From CAKRPJ01 sp934376955 (GTDB lineage: Bacteria > Bacillota > Clostridia > Lachnospirales > Lachnospiraceae), in assembly GCA_934376955.1 (NCBI GenBank), contig CAKRPJ010000006.1, positions 29,515 through 93,514 of the forward strand: a DNA stretch of 64,000 nt. Direction: 5' to 3'. The notes below the pieces were generated by a model. The model did no database searches and had not been told where the DNA came from. It saw nothing but the letters and a program-made list of their open reading frames with translations. Shown here piece after piece: positions 1-8,443 of this stretch; within the stretch, counting starts at the first letter, position 1, and each line of letters opens with the position of its first letter. The translations under genes and the position numbers were made by a program.

Positions 1-1162
1 ATAATGGTTCGGAAAATGCAACGATCCTCAGCGCTTTGGCACTGAGAGCGGCCACCTCCGGATCAGAGGTCAAAAGCCCGGTGAGCTGCGGAGCAAAGAG
101 GAACATGAAGGCTCCCATTCCTGTTACCAGAAGAAAGCCTAAGAAGGTGGTTCCGCAGGCAAAGCGCTTTGCCATATCGCTCCTTTCGGCTCCGATGCTT
201 TGTCCGACAAGGGCGGTGGCAGCTGCTGCAACTCCATAGGCAGGGAGATAGCAGATGCTTTCCGTCTGGACGGCAACATAGTTTGTTGCCATGGCGGTAG
301 TTCCCATCTCTGCGATCACAGCAGTCATAACGATCTGCGCGACGGAGAGAGTGATACGCTCTAAGGCAGTCGGCGTTGCAATACGCATTGTTGCAGACAT
401 ACAAGGCTTTGTGAATTTCCAGGCCGCCTGTCCCGTGAGACAGAGGGGGCCTTTTTTCTTTGCCAGAGCAAGAAGGAGAGAAAGACCGACGCACATCTGG
501 GCAAGTCCGGTGCCCAGAGCGGCTCCGGCAACACCCAGGCCGGCGCCCCAGACAGTGATGCCGCCGATCTGGCGTGTCGGATAAATCAGGACGAAATTAA
601 AGATCACATCGAGGATACACATTCCCACATTCATGCAGCTTGGCAGCACCACGTTTCCACTGCAGCGCAGAATGCTGGAGTAGATGGCAGAAGCCATACT
701 GAAGGGAAGGAAAAGACCGACGATCTTGAAATATTCGGAAGCAGCGGGACGGATCTCCATATCCGCACCGAGAAGGGTGGGAAGATACCGGCTTAAGATC
801 ATAGTGATAACGGACAGGGCCATGCCGAACAGGGCGTTAAAGAGGATGGCCTGACAGAGAACGCTTCTTCCGTCCTTTTCACGGCCAGCCCCAAGATACT
901 GGGCGACCTGAACGGAAAAGCCGATGGCAACGGCATTCGTGATCCCGTTGAGAAGCCAGATGGAGCTGGAGACCACGCCGATGGCCGCCGTGGCGGCCTG
1001 ACCGAGGCTGCCGACCATGGCCGTATCGATATAGCTCATCATTGTCATTACCAGCTGCTCAAGAATCGCAGGAATGGAGAGGGCAATGATCAGCTGTATC
1101 TGGTTTTTCAAAGAAATACGGGAGCCATTTCTCATGGCTTCACTCATTTGTATCATATTCAT
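1..1162 (-). CDS. MATE family efflux transporter (3' end beyond the window)
   Basis: A partial gene of about 387 codons that runs off the left edge with no stop seen. The reverse-strand reading starts MNMIQMSEAMRNGS and soon gives IPAILEQLVMTMMSYIDTAMVG, which is the first helix and the usual M..Y.D..MVG signature of MATE (NorM/DinF-type) exporters. These swap a Na+ or H+ gradient for export of cationic drugs or metabolites across the cell membrane. Alternating hydrophobic helices and short loops follow, including a second-half motif (PTALERITLSVAQIVMTA) that matches the internal duplication of the family. A GGGAGG ribosome binding site precedes the ATG at 1162. It is divergent from pth. The substrate cannot be read from sequence. 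Confidence 0.88.
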   Translation of the reverse strand, partial: MNMIQMSEAMRNGSRISLKNQIQLIIALSIPAILEQLVMTMMSYIDTAMVGSLGQAATAAIGVVSSSIWLLNGITNAVAIGFSVQVAQYLGAGREKDGRSVLCQAILFNALFGMALSVITMILSRYLPTLLGADMEIRPAASEYFKIVGLFLPFSMASAIYSSILRCSGNVVLPSCMNVGMCILDVIFNFVLIYPTRQIGGITVWGAGLGVAGAALGTGLAQMCVGLSLLLALAKKKGPLCLTGQAAWKFTKPCMSATMRIATPTALERITLSVAQIVMTAVIAEMGTTAMATNYVAVQTESICYLPAYGVAAAATALVGQSIGAERSDMAKRFACGTTFLGFLLVTGMGAFMFLFAPQLTGLLTSDPEVAALSAKALRIVAFSEPL

Positions 1163-1203
1163 AGTTCGTAATCCTCCCTGGGCGGCGACAAGCCGCTAGA
1201 TCG

Positions 1204-1233
1204 ATTATAGCACGATCCGGGGCATTTTATCAA
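1204..1233 (-). promoter_or_regulatory. Sigma-A-type promoter of the MATE gene
   Basis: On the minus strand TTGATA (1233-1228) and TATAAT (1209-1204) are separated by 18 bases and lie about 40 bases upstream of the MATE start codon. Confidence 0.6.
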
Positions 1234-1250
1234 CGTATGAAAAAAGCTAC

Positions 1251-1279
1251 TTGTAAGGAAAATACAAAACTGATAGAAT
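1251..1279 (+). promoter_or_regulatory. Sigma-A-type promoter for pth-mfd
   Basis: TTGTAA (1251-1256) and TAGAAT (1274-1279) are 17 bases apart. They sit 40 bases before the pth start, in the divergent intergenic region. Confidence 0.55.
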
Positions 1280-1318
1280 AAAAAAACATGTATAAGATAA
1301 AAGGAGAAAAAGCAGAAT

Positions 1319-1897
1319 ATGTTTATAATAGCAGGCCTGGGAAATCCGGGAAAAGAATATGAAAATACAAGACATAACGCAGGCTTTATGGTAATGGATG
1401 CACTGGCAGATAAGCTGGGAGCCGATATTTCCGAAAAAAAGCATAAGGCCCTGTGCGGAAAAGCGGTAATCGGCGGCGAAAAGGTGATCCTGATGAAGCC
1501 CCAGACCTATATGAATTCCAGCGGAGAGGCTTTAAGAGCCGCCTCCGACTATTATAAAGTCGATCCCGAAAATGTACTGGTGATCTACGATGATATCAGT
1601 CTTGCACCGGGACAGCTCAGAGTCCGGGCAAAAGGCAGTGCAGGCGGACATAACGGCATCAAGAGCATTATCGCACATCTCGGAACGCAGGAGTTTCCGA
1701 GAGTCCGTGTCGGGGTAGGAGAGAAGCCGCCGAGGATGGATCTGGCCGATTATGTTTTAGGCCACTTTTCTCAGGAGGAGAAAAAGATCATGGAGAGTGC
1801 GGTAAAGGAGGCTGCTGAGGCAGTGATCGAAGCAGTGACAGAAGGGATCGAGCATGCCATGAATGACCATAACCGGAAAAAGGACGGTCAGGCATAG
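1319..1897 (+). CDS. pth: Peptidyl-tRNA hydrolase
   Basis: A 192-residue cytosolic enzyme that hydrolyses the ester bond of peptidyl-tRNA dropped by stalled ribosomes and so recycles the tRNA. The opening IIAGLGNPGKEYENTRHNAGF carries the family N9 and the catalytic H19, followed by KPQTYMNSSGE and the VIYDDISLAPGQLRVR block with its conserved aspartates. GSAGGHNGIKSI is the third signature. Length is typical (about 190). The ATG follows AAAGGAGA with good spacing. mfd begins 36 bases downstream, the common Firmicute pth-mfd order, so the two are probably one transcript. Confidence 0.97.
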   Translation: MFIIAGLGNPGKEYENTRHNAGFMVMDALADKLGADISEKKHKALCGKAVIGGEKVILMKPQTYMNSSGEALRAASDYYKVDPENVLVIYDDISLAPGQLRVRAKGSAGGHNGIKSIIAHLGTQEFPRVRVGVGEKPPRMDLADYVLGHFSQEEKKIMESAVKEAAEAVIEAVTEGIEHAMNDHNRKKDGQA

Positions 1898-1933
1898 ACG
1901 TTTTCCGAAAACGGATAACAGGGGAGAGAAGAT

Positions 1934-4900
1934 ATGGGAGAGGTATTTGCAAATCCGCTGGTGGAGCTGGCGGAATTTTCCGATATGAAGCGGGCTCTCG
2001 ATCAGGGGAAAGGCCCTGTTCAGATCTGCGGCGTTACGGATTCCCAGAAGGTTCATACGGCCTATGAGCTTTCACGGGATAAGGCATGGAGACTCGTAGT
2101 TACCTACGATGATACCAGAGCAAGGGAGATCTACGATGATCTCTGCTATTTTGAAAAGAATACATGGCTTTACCCGGCAAGAGATCTTCTGTTCTACAAT
2201 TCCGATATACATGGAAATCTTCTGACGCGCCAGAGGATGCAGGTGTTCCGGCATCTTCTTGAGGATGAGGGCGGCGTGGTAGTGACCACAGTGGACGGAC
2301 TGATGGATCATCTTCTCCCGCTGGATGAATTAAAGAGCCGATGTCTTTTTATAGAAGCCGGAAATATCTTAGATATGGACCGGATCAAAGAAGAATTGCG
2401 TGACATGGGATATGAGCGCACCGGGCAGGTGGACGGAATGGGCCAGTTTTCTGTCCGCGGAGGGATCCTTGATGTGTTTCCTCTGACGGAGGAGCTTCCG
2501 GTTCGGATCGAGCTTTGGGGTGATGAGGTGGATTCGATCCGCTCCTTTGATCCGGAAAGCCAGAGATCCGTGGCTCAGATGGAAACTGTCCTTTTATACC
2601 CGGCGGCCGAGCTGGCCGTCAGCAAAGAACGCATCACAGATGGTATTGTAAAGATTGAAAAAGATGCAAAAAAGCAGGAAAAGCTGTTTCGCGAGCAGCA
2701 AAAAGCGGAGGAAGCCCACAGGATACATCAGATCGTCAAGGAGCTTTGCGAGGGCTTACAGGAAGGCGTTGAGGTTTCGGGGCTGGATGGATATATCCGA
2801 TATTTCTGCGACAAAACCGTTTCCTTTCTGGATTATATGAAGGAGAAAGGGGCGGCGGTCATCTTAGATGAGCCGCAGCGTCTGAAGGAAAAGTCGGAGA
2901 CTGTGGAGGCAGAGTTCAGGGAGAGTATGGAGCATCGTCTCGAAAAGGGATATCTGCTTCCGGGACAGGCAGACCTTCTGTTTTCGGCGAGAGCCGTTCT
3001 CGCGGCAGTACAGCTTCCGGAAGCTGTGTTTATGACGGGACTGGATCAGCGTCTTCCCGGGATGACGGTAAAGAACAAATACAGCATCACCGGAAAAAAT
3101 GTAAATTCCTATCAGAACAGCTTTGAGATCCTCATTAAGGATCTTAGCCGCTGGAAAAAAGAAGGCTACCGGGTCGTGCTTCTCTCTGCGTCGCGGACAA
3201 GAGCCAGCAGACTGGCGGGAGATCTGAGGGAATATGACCTTCGCGCCTTCTGCCCGGATGATGCCGGAAGAACGGTGGCTCCCGGCGAGATCCTTGTGAC
3301 CTACGGAAAGCTTCATAAGGGCTTTGAATACCCTCTGATCAAGTTTGTGGTGATCACTGAGGGGGACATGTTCGGAAATGAACGGCAGCGGAAAAAGAGA
3401 AAAAAATATAATTACGAAGGAAAGAAGATCAGCAGCTTTTCGGAGCTGTCAGTCGGAGATTATGTAGTCCATGAAAGCCATGGTCTCGGTGTCTACCGCG
3501 GCATTGAAAAGATCGAGCAGGATCATATCATCAAGGACTATATTAAGGTCGAGTATGCGGATGGCGGAAACCTCTATCTGCCGGCCACAAGACTGGAGGG
3601 CATCCAGAAATATGCAGGCTCGGATGCCAAGGTTCCGAAGCTTAACCGGCTTGGCGGTGCAGAATGGGGAAAGACAAAGACAAAGGTACGCACAGCCGTA
3701 AAGGAGATCGCAAAGGAGCTTGTGGAGCTTTATGCCGCCAGACAGGATGCAGAGGGCTTTCAGTACGGGGAAGATACCGTGTGGCAGAAGGAATTTGAGG
3801 AGATGTTTCCGTATGAGGAAACGGACGATCAGATGACAGCCATTGAAGATACGAAAAAGGATATGGAGAGCAGGCGGATCATGGATCGTCTGATCTGCGG
3901 CGATGTGGGATACGGAAAGACAGAGATCGCACTCCGCGCAGCCTTCAAGGCGGTTCAGGAGGGAAAGCAGGTGGCCTATCTGGTGCCGACTACGATATTG
4001 GCCCAGCAGCATTACAATACCTTCGTACAGAGAATGAAGGATTTTCCGGTCCGTGTCGATATGATGTCCAGATTCTGTTCACCGGGACAGGTCAAAAAAA
4101 CGCTGGAGGGCCTTAAGAAGGGCTTTGTGGATATTGTGATCGGAACCCATAGGATCCTGTCTAAGGATGTTCAGTTTAAGGATCTGGGACTTCTCATCAT
4201 TGACGAGGAGCAGAGATTCGGAGTTACCCATAAGGAAAAGATCAAGCAGTTAAAGCAGAACGTGGACGTACTGACACTTACGGCGACTCCGATCCCCAGA
4301 ACGCTCCACATGAGCCTGATCGGCATCCGCGACATGAGTGTGCTGGAGGAGCCTCCGGTCGACCGTGTCCCGATCCAGACCTATGTAATGGAATATAATG
4401 ATGAGATGGTGCGTGAGGCGATCCATAGGGAACTGGCTCGGGGCGGACAGGTATATTATGTATACAATCGCGTGAACAACATTGATGAGATCGCGTCCCA
4501 TGTAGCGTCACTTGTGCCGGAGGCTCAGGTGGCATTTGCCCACGGTCAGATGAATGAGCGTCAGCTGGAGCGGATCATGCTGGACTTTATTAACGGTGAT
4601 ATCGATGTCCTTGTATCCACAACGATCATCGAAACGGGACTGGATATTCCCAATGCGAATACCATGATCATCCATGATGCAGACCGCCTCGGTCTGTCCC
4701 AGCTTTATCAGATCCGGGGACGGATCGGACGCTCCAACCGCACATCCTTTGCATTTTTAATGTATAAGAGAGATAAGATGCTAAAGGAGGAGGCAGAAAA
4801 GCGGCTTCAGGCGATCCGTGAGTTTACGGAGCTTGGCTCCGGAATCAAGATCGCCATGCGGGATCTTGAGCTGCGTGGCGCCGGGAATATCCTTGGGGCA

Positions 4901-5476
4901 GAGCAGCATGGCCACATGGAGGCGGTGGGGTATGATCTTTACTGCAAGATGTTAAATGAGGCTGTGCTGGCACTCAAGGGAGAACGTCCGGAGGAGGAGC
5001 AGTTTGAAACTGTGGTGGACTGCGATATCGACGCATTTATCCCTGATGGTTATATCAAGAATGAATATCTGAAGCTGGATGTCTATAAGCGGATCTCTGC
5101 GATCGAGACGGATGAGGAGTATATGGATATGCAGGATGAGCTGATCGACCGATTCGGCGACATTCCCAATTCCGTGGACAATCTGCTGCGGATCGCTGAG
5201 TTGAAGGCAATGGCCCACCGGGCTTATGTTACGGAGGTAAATATCAACCGGCAGGAGCTGCGGCTGGAGCTTTATCCGAAGGCAAAGCTGGACGTTGCGG
5301 GGATCCCGGGCCTGATCGCAGAGTACAAAAATGCCTTAAGGTTTGTTCAGGGTGAGAAGCCCATGATGTTCTATCAGGACAGAAAACGAAAAAATAAAGA
5401 CTGTATGCCCATGCTGGAGACGACAAAGGAGCTTCTTCTTAAGCTATCCGGTCTGGCAGCGGAAATCCGCTCTTGA
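1934..5476 (+). CDS. mfd: Transcription-repair coupling factor
   Basis: An 1180-residue DNA translocase. It pushes RNA polymerase stalled at lesions off the template and recruits UvrA to start nucleotide excision repair. Domains appear in the expected order: a UvrB-like N-terminal region (DGMGQFSVRGGILDVFPL, about residues 165-185), the CarD-like RNA polymerase interaction domain (VGDYVVHESHGLGVYRGIE, about 505-525), helicase motif I GDVGYGKTEIALR (about 655), the DEEQRFG box (about 755), motif VI region QIRGRIGRS (about 935), and the C-terminal TRCF domain. Length matches the family (1150-1180). The start has a GGGGAGAG ribosome binding site. The stop codon overlaps the -35 box of the next promoter. 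Confidence 0.98.
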   Translation: MGEVFANPLVELAEFSDMKRALDQGKGPVQICGVTDSQKVHTAYELSRDKAWRLVVTYDDTRAREIYDDLCYFEKNTWLYPARDLLFYNSDIHGNLLTRQRMQVFRHLLEDEGGVVVTTVDGLMDHLLPLDELKSRCLFIEAGNILDMDRIKEELRDMGYERTGQVDGMGQFSVRGGILDVFPLTEELPVRIELWGDEVDSIRSFDPESQRSVAQMETVLLYPAAELAVSKERITDGIVKIEKDAKKQEKLFREQQKAEEAHRIHQIVKELCEGLQEGVEVSGLDGYIRYFCDKTVSFLDYMKEKGAAVILDEPQRLKEKSETVEAEFRESMEHRLEKGYLLPGQADLLFSARAVLAAVQLPEAVFMTGLDQRLPGMTVKNKYSITGKNVNSYQNSFEILIKDLSRWKKEGYRVVLLSASRTRASRLAGDLREYDLRAFCPDDAGRTVAPGEILVTYGKLHKGFEYPLIKFVVITEGDMFGNERQRKKRKKYNYEGKKISSFSELSVGDYVVHESHGLGVYRGIEKIEQDHIIKDYIKVEYADGGNLYLPATRLEGIQKYAGSDAKVPKLNRLGGAEWGKTKTKVRTAVKEIAKELVELYAARQDAEGFQYGEDTVWQKEFEEMFPYEETDDQMTAIEDTKKDMESRRIMDRLICGDVGYGKTEIALRAAFKAVQEGKQVAYLVPTTILAQQHYNTFVQRMKDFPVRVDMMSRFCSPGQVKKTLEGLKKGFVDIVIGTHRILSKDVQFKDLGLLIIDEEQRFGVTHKEKIKQLKQNVDVLTLTATPIPRTLHMSLIGIRDMSVLEEPPVDRVPIQTYVMEYNDEMVREAIHRELARGGQVYYVYNRVNNIDEIASHVASLVPEAQVAFAHGQMNERQLERIMLDFINGDIDVLVSTTIIETGLDIPNANTMIIHDADRLGLSQLYQIRGRIGRSNRTSFAFLMYKRDKMLKEEAEKRLQAIREFTELGSGIKIAMRDLELRGAGNILGAEQHGHMEAVGYDLYCKMLNEAVLALKGERPEEEQFETVVDCDIDAFIPDGYIKNEYLKLDVYKRISAIETDEEYMDMQDELIDRFGDIPNSVDNLLRIAELKAMAHRAYVTEVNINRQELRLELYPKAKLDVAGIPGLIAEYKNALRFVQGEKPMMFYQDRKRKNKDCMPMLETTKELLLKLSGLAAEIRS

Positions 5477-5501
5477 CAAAGGCGGAAAATGTCCATATAA
5501 T
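5473..5501 (+). promoter_or_regulatory. Perfect-consensus sigma-A promoter overlapping the mfd stop
   Basis: TTGACA (5473-5478), a 17-base spacer and TATAAT (5496-5501) match the consensus at every position. The mfd stop TGA is 5474-5476. A start near 5508 would place a strong terminator only about 55 bases downstream. Confidence 0.75.
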
Positions 5502-5529
5502 TTGCCTTATTAGGTCATATAACGGGATT

Positions 5530-5565
5530 ATGCCCTGTCCTGTAAAACGGGACGGGGCATTTTTT
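5530..5565 (+). terminator. Strong intrinsic terminator between mfd and tyrS
   Basis: ATGCCCTGTCCTG (5530-5542) pairs with CGGGACGGGGCAT (5548-5560) as a 13-bp stem with two G-U pairs and a TAAAA loop, followed by six T. It can end mfd transcripts. It also lies just downstream of the consensus promoter at 5473, so it could attenuate tyrS or end a short RNA. Confidence 0.85.
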
Positions 5566-5722
5566 AACCGAATCAAGTAAGTCCCCTGTTTCAATTGCGA
5601 AAAGCAATAAGCAGTGGGTGGGGACTTGCTTGTATCAGGAGGAGTGCAAGCTCCTTCTGATAAACTGCGGAGCAGTTATTCGGTTATGAGCAAGTAGCGG
5701 AGCGGATTGCGAATATCCGCTT
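5566..5722 (+). repeat. Structured dispersed repeat, copy A (full length), in the tyrS leader
   Basis: A closing stem AACCGAAT (5566-5573) / ATTCGGTT (5678-5685) encloses three hairpins. The first runs from CAAGTAAGTCCCC (5574-5586) to GGGGACTTGCTTG (5620-5632) and has the inner hairpin TTGC/GCAA. The second pairs TATCAGGAGGAG (5633-5644) with CTCCTTCTGATA (5651-5662). The third is AACTGC/GCAGTT (5663-5677). The conserved block ATGAGCAAGTAGC starts at 5686, and the terminal palindrome is GCGGAT (5702-5707) / ATCCGC (5715-5720). The copy ends 27 bases before tyrS. Other copies lie at 39051, 47853 and 53514, with a truncated one at 8327. Confidence 0.85.
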
Positions 5723-5748
5723 GACAGGAAACAAAAAGGAGAAAAAGA

Positions 5749-6972
5749 ATGGGAGTTTATGAAGAATTACGTGCCAGAGGCTTGATTGCTCAGGTGACAA
5801 ACGAGGAAGAAATCAGAAAGATGGTGAATGAAGGAAAGGCGGTATTCTATATCGGCTTCGATCCGACCGCAGACAGCCTTCATGTAGGACATTTCATGGC
5901 CCTCTGCCTGATGAAGCGTTTACAGATGGCAGGCAATAAGCCGATCGCCCTGATCGGCGGCGGAACCGGAATGGTCGGAGACCCGTCCGGACGTTCTGAT
6001 ATGAGAACCATGATGACCGTGGAGACGATCCAGCATAACTGCGACTGCTTTAAGAAGCAGATGAGCCGTTTCATTGATTTCTCCGACGGAAAAGCAATGA
6101 TGGTAAACAACGCAGAGTGGCTTCTGAACCTTAATTATATCGACTTCTTAAGAGAGATCGGCCCGCACTTCTCGGTAAATAACATGCTCCGTGCAGAGTG
6201 CTATAAGCAGAGAATGGAAAAGGGCTTAAGCTTCTTAGAGTTTAACTATATGTTAATGCAGAGCTATGATTTCTATGAGCTGTTCCAGAGATATGGCTGC
6301 AATATGCAGTTCGGCGGTGACGACCAGTGGAGCAACATGTTAGGCGGCACAGAGCTTATCAGAAGAAAGCTCGGAAAAGATGCCCATGCAATGACGATCA
6401 CCCTGCTGTTAAATTCTGAGGGTAAGAAGATGGGCAAGACCCAGTCCGGCGCTGTATGGCTGGATCCGAATAAGACCTCCCCCTTCGCGTTCTATCAGTA
6501 TTGGAGAAATATCGCCGATGCAGATGTATTAAAATGCCTGCGTATGCTCACCTTCCTGCCGTTAGAGCAGATCGATGAGATGGATAAATGGGAAGGCAGC
6601 CAGTTAAATCAGGCGAAGGAGATCCTTGCATACGAGCTTACAAACCTTGTTCACGGCGAGGAGGAGGCTAAGAAGGCCCAGGAGAGCTCCCGCGCCCTGT
6701 TTACAGGCGGTGCCGCTGCGGAAATGCCGACGGCAGAGCTTTCCGACGCAGATCTTACAGACGGCTCCATCGACCTCCTTTCCATCGTACAGAAATCCGG
6801 TCTCTGTGCATCACGTTCCGAGGCAAGAAGAAACGTAGAGCAGGGCGGCGTTGCCGTAGACGGTGAGGTCGTAAAAGATATCAAGGCAGTATATACAAAA
6901 GAGCAGCTTTCCGGCGAGGGAATCGTTGTTAAACGCGGAAAGAAGAATTTCCGCCGCGTGATCGTTAAATAA
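5749..6972 (+). CDS. tyrS: Tyrosyl-tRNA synthetase
   Basis: A 407-residue class I aminoacyl-tRNA synthetase that charges tRNA-Tyr with tyrosine. The HIGH-type signature is DSLHVGHFMAL (about residues 44-54). The tyrosine-binding and dimer region includes YDFYELFQRYGCNMQFGGDDQWSN in pieces (about 175-200). The KMSKS loop reads KKMGKT (about 227-232). The C-terminal S4 RNA-binding domain (about 342-405) holds CASRSEARRNVEQGGV. The ATG follows AAAAGGAG. Many Firmicute tyrS genes are controlled by a T-box, but I see no AGGGTGG-type T-box sequence here. The leader instead holds a consensus promoter, a terminator and repeat copy A. Confidence 0.97.
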   Translation: MGVYEELRARGLIAQVTNEEEIRKMVNEGKAVFYIGFDPTADSLHVGHFMALCLMKRLQMAGNKPIALIGGGTGMVGDPSGRSDMRTMMTVETIQHNCDCFKKQMSRFIDFSDGKAMMVNNAEWLLNLNYIDFLREIGPHFSVNNMLRAECYKQRMEKGLSFLEFNYMLMQSYDFYELFQRYGCNMQFGGDDQWSNMLGGTELIRRKLGKDAHAMTITLLLNSEGKKMGKTQSGAVWLDPNKTSPFAFYQYWRNIADADVLKCLRMLTFLPLEQIDEMDKWEGSQLNQAKEILAYELTNLVHGEEEAKKAQESSRALFTGGAAAEMPTAELSDADLTDGSIDLLSIVQKSGLCASRSEARRNVEQGGVAVDGEVVKDIKAVYTKEQLSGEGIVVKRGKKNFRRVIVK

Positions 6973-6990
6973 GAGATTAGAGGGATCAAA

Positions 6991-8247
6991 ATGGAAATTT
7001 TAAAAGAGGCACAAAAACAGTTTGATTACATGGTTGGTATAAGACGCCAGCTCCATGAGCATCCGGAAATTACCGGACAGGAATTTGAAACACTGGAGTT
7101 CATTAAAAAAGAGCTTGGTGCCATGGGGATCGAGTATGTCGAGGTTTTGGACGGCGGTATCGTAGGACAGATCCATGGCGGAAAGCCGGGAAAAACCGTT
7201 CTTATGAGAGCCGATGTGGATGCCCTTCCCATTATGGAAAGCACAAGAAACCTTTCCTGTGAAAAGCTCTGTGTGTCAAAAAATGACGGAGTATCCCATG
7301 CCTGCGGTCATGATGCACATACGGCAATGCTTTTGGGCGAGGCAAAGATATTAAATGAACATAAGGACGAATTAAACGGAAATATCGTGCTCTGCTTTGA
7401 GCGGGGAGAGGAAGGCGGCGGTCAGATAAAAAATCTGCTTCCGTATATCGTAGAGGTCATGAAGCTTCCGATCGATACGTGTATCGCGACCCATGTTAAG
7501 TGGGATGTTGAGGCAGGAACCGTTTCCGCAGAGCCGGGTCCGGTCTTTTCCGGCGGATACGGCTTTAATATCAAACTGAAGGGAACAGCCGGACACGGCT
7601 CCCGTCCGGATCTGGCCCACAGCGTACTGGACTGCTTTAACTCCATTTACAACCACATGAACATGATCCGTATGAAATATGTGGATCCTACCGATATCCT
7701 TACCTATTCTGTCGGAACCGTATCCTGTGGAACGGCAAGAAATATCGTTCCGGATGAGCTGACCTTTTCAGGCACAATCCGTACCTTCAATGTAGAAGGC
7801 GCAGGAGCCAGCTTTATGAAGCAGTTTATGGATGTGCTGGAGGCAGAGTGCAGGCTGAACCATTGCACGTATGAGCTGATCGATAAGAAGGAGCCGCTGT
7901 TTGAAAACTATAATAACGAGAAGTGCAGTGAGATCGCTAAGAACGCGATCAAAAAATATGTTGGAGAGAATGCACTGACAGCAACGACTCCTTGGATGGC
8001 CTGCGAGAGCTTTCAGGCGTATCTGAAATACTGGCCGGGTGTGATCACCTTCACCGGTATTAAGAATGAAAAGCTGGGCTCCGGAGCCAACCACCACACA
8101 CCGGAGTTTGATCTGGACGAAAGAGGAATGATCTACGGTGTTGCGGCAGCCCTCGGATATGTAAAGGACTTTTTAGACTACAAGGGAGAGATCCCGTTCA
8201 AACCCTTTGCGGGAACCATACAGGATCTGGTCGAGAGAAATCTGTAG
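6991..8247 (+). CDS. M20-family metal-dependent amidohydrolase/peptidase
   Basis: A 418-residue cytosolic enzyme of the M20 (amidohydrolase/aminoacylase) family, which hydrolyses N-acyl amino acids or short peptides with two metal ions. Metal-binding motifs are MRADVDALPI (about residues 71-80), SHACGHDAHTAML (about 103-115) and ERGEEGGG (about 138-145). A lid dimerisation domain follows, with GTAGHGSRPDLAHS (about 200-213). The start has weak spacing to AGAGGG. tyrS ends 18 bases upstream, so co-transcription is likely. The N-terminal RRQLHEHPEITGQEFET is typical of the amidohydrolase subgroup (hippurate hydrolase-like). The exact substrate is not decidable from sequence. Confidence 0.88.
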   Translation: MEILKEAQKQFDYMVGIRRQLHEHPEITGQEFETLEFIKKELGAMGIEYVEVLDGGIVGQIHGGKPGKTVLMRADVDALPIMESTRNLSCEKLCVSKNDGVSHACGHDAHTAMLLGEAKILNEHKDELNGNIVLCFERGEEGGGQIKNLLPYIVEVMKLPIDTCIATHVKWDVEAGTVSAEPGPVFSGGYGFNIKLKGTAGHGSRPDLAHSVLDCFNSIYNHMNMIRMKYVDPTDILTYSVGTVSCGTARNIVPDELTFSGTIRTFNVEGAGASFMKQFMDVLEAECRLNHCTYELIDKKEPLFENYNNEKCSEIAKNAIKKYVGENALTATTPWMACESFQAYLKYWPGVITFTGIKNEKLGSGANHHTPEFDLDERGMIYGVAAALGYVKDFLDYKGEIPFKPFAGTIQDLVERNL

Positions 8248-8266
8248 GGCGTAACGCAAATTGCGG

Positions 8267-8296
8267 ATGGCCGGCGTAAGAAACTACGCCGGTCAT
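8267..8296 (+). terminator. Hairpin after the M20 gene, probable terminator
   Basis: ATGGCCGGCGTA (8267-8278) pairs with TACGCCGGTCAT (8285-8296) as a 12-bp stem with one G-U pair and an AGAAAC loop. The following sequence is T-poor, so termination may be weak or Rho-assisted. Confidence 0.5.
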
Positions 8297-8326
8297 TTGT
8301 GGTTGCAGGATCGAGGATAGGCCCTT

Positions 8327-8372
8327 CTTTTCGCAATTGAAGCAGGGGACTTACTTGATTCGGTTAAAAAAT
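8327..8372 (-). repeat. Structured dispersed repeat, copy E (truncated)
   Basis: Read on the minus strand, 8372 to 8327 matches the first 46 bases of copy A region 5560-5605 at all but one position (CCCCTGC instead of CCCCTGT). It shares the T6-AACCGAATCAAG left flank. It breaks off in the inner hairpin loop, after GCGAAAAG, and the rest of the element is missing. The following gene's promoter region begins directly next to it. Confidence 0.75.
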
Positions 8373-8443
8373 TTAACGAAAAATTAATACTTTAAAGTAT
8401 ACGTTCCATGTTATACTATTCAAAAAATATGAGGGGTGAAATA

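Noticed and set aside
3449..4012. Minus-strand open frame inside mfd
   Set aside because: It mirrors codon bias of mfd, where plus-strand helicase motifs are intact.
5477..5748. T-box riboswitch upstream of tyrS
   Set aside because: No specifier stem, no AGGGTGG-type antiterminator sequence, and the terminator lies only about 55 bases from the promoter. The remaining leader is repeat copy A.
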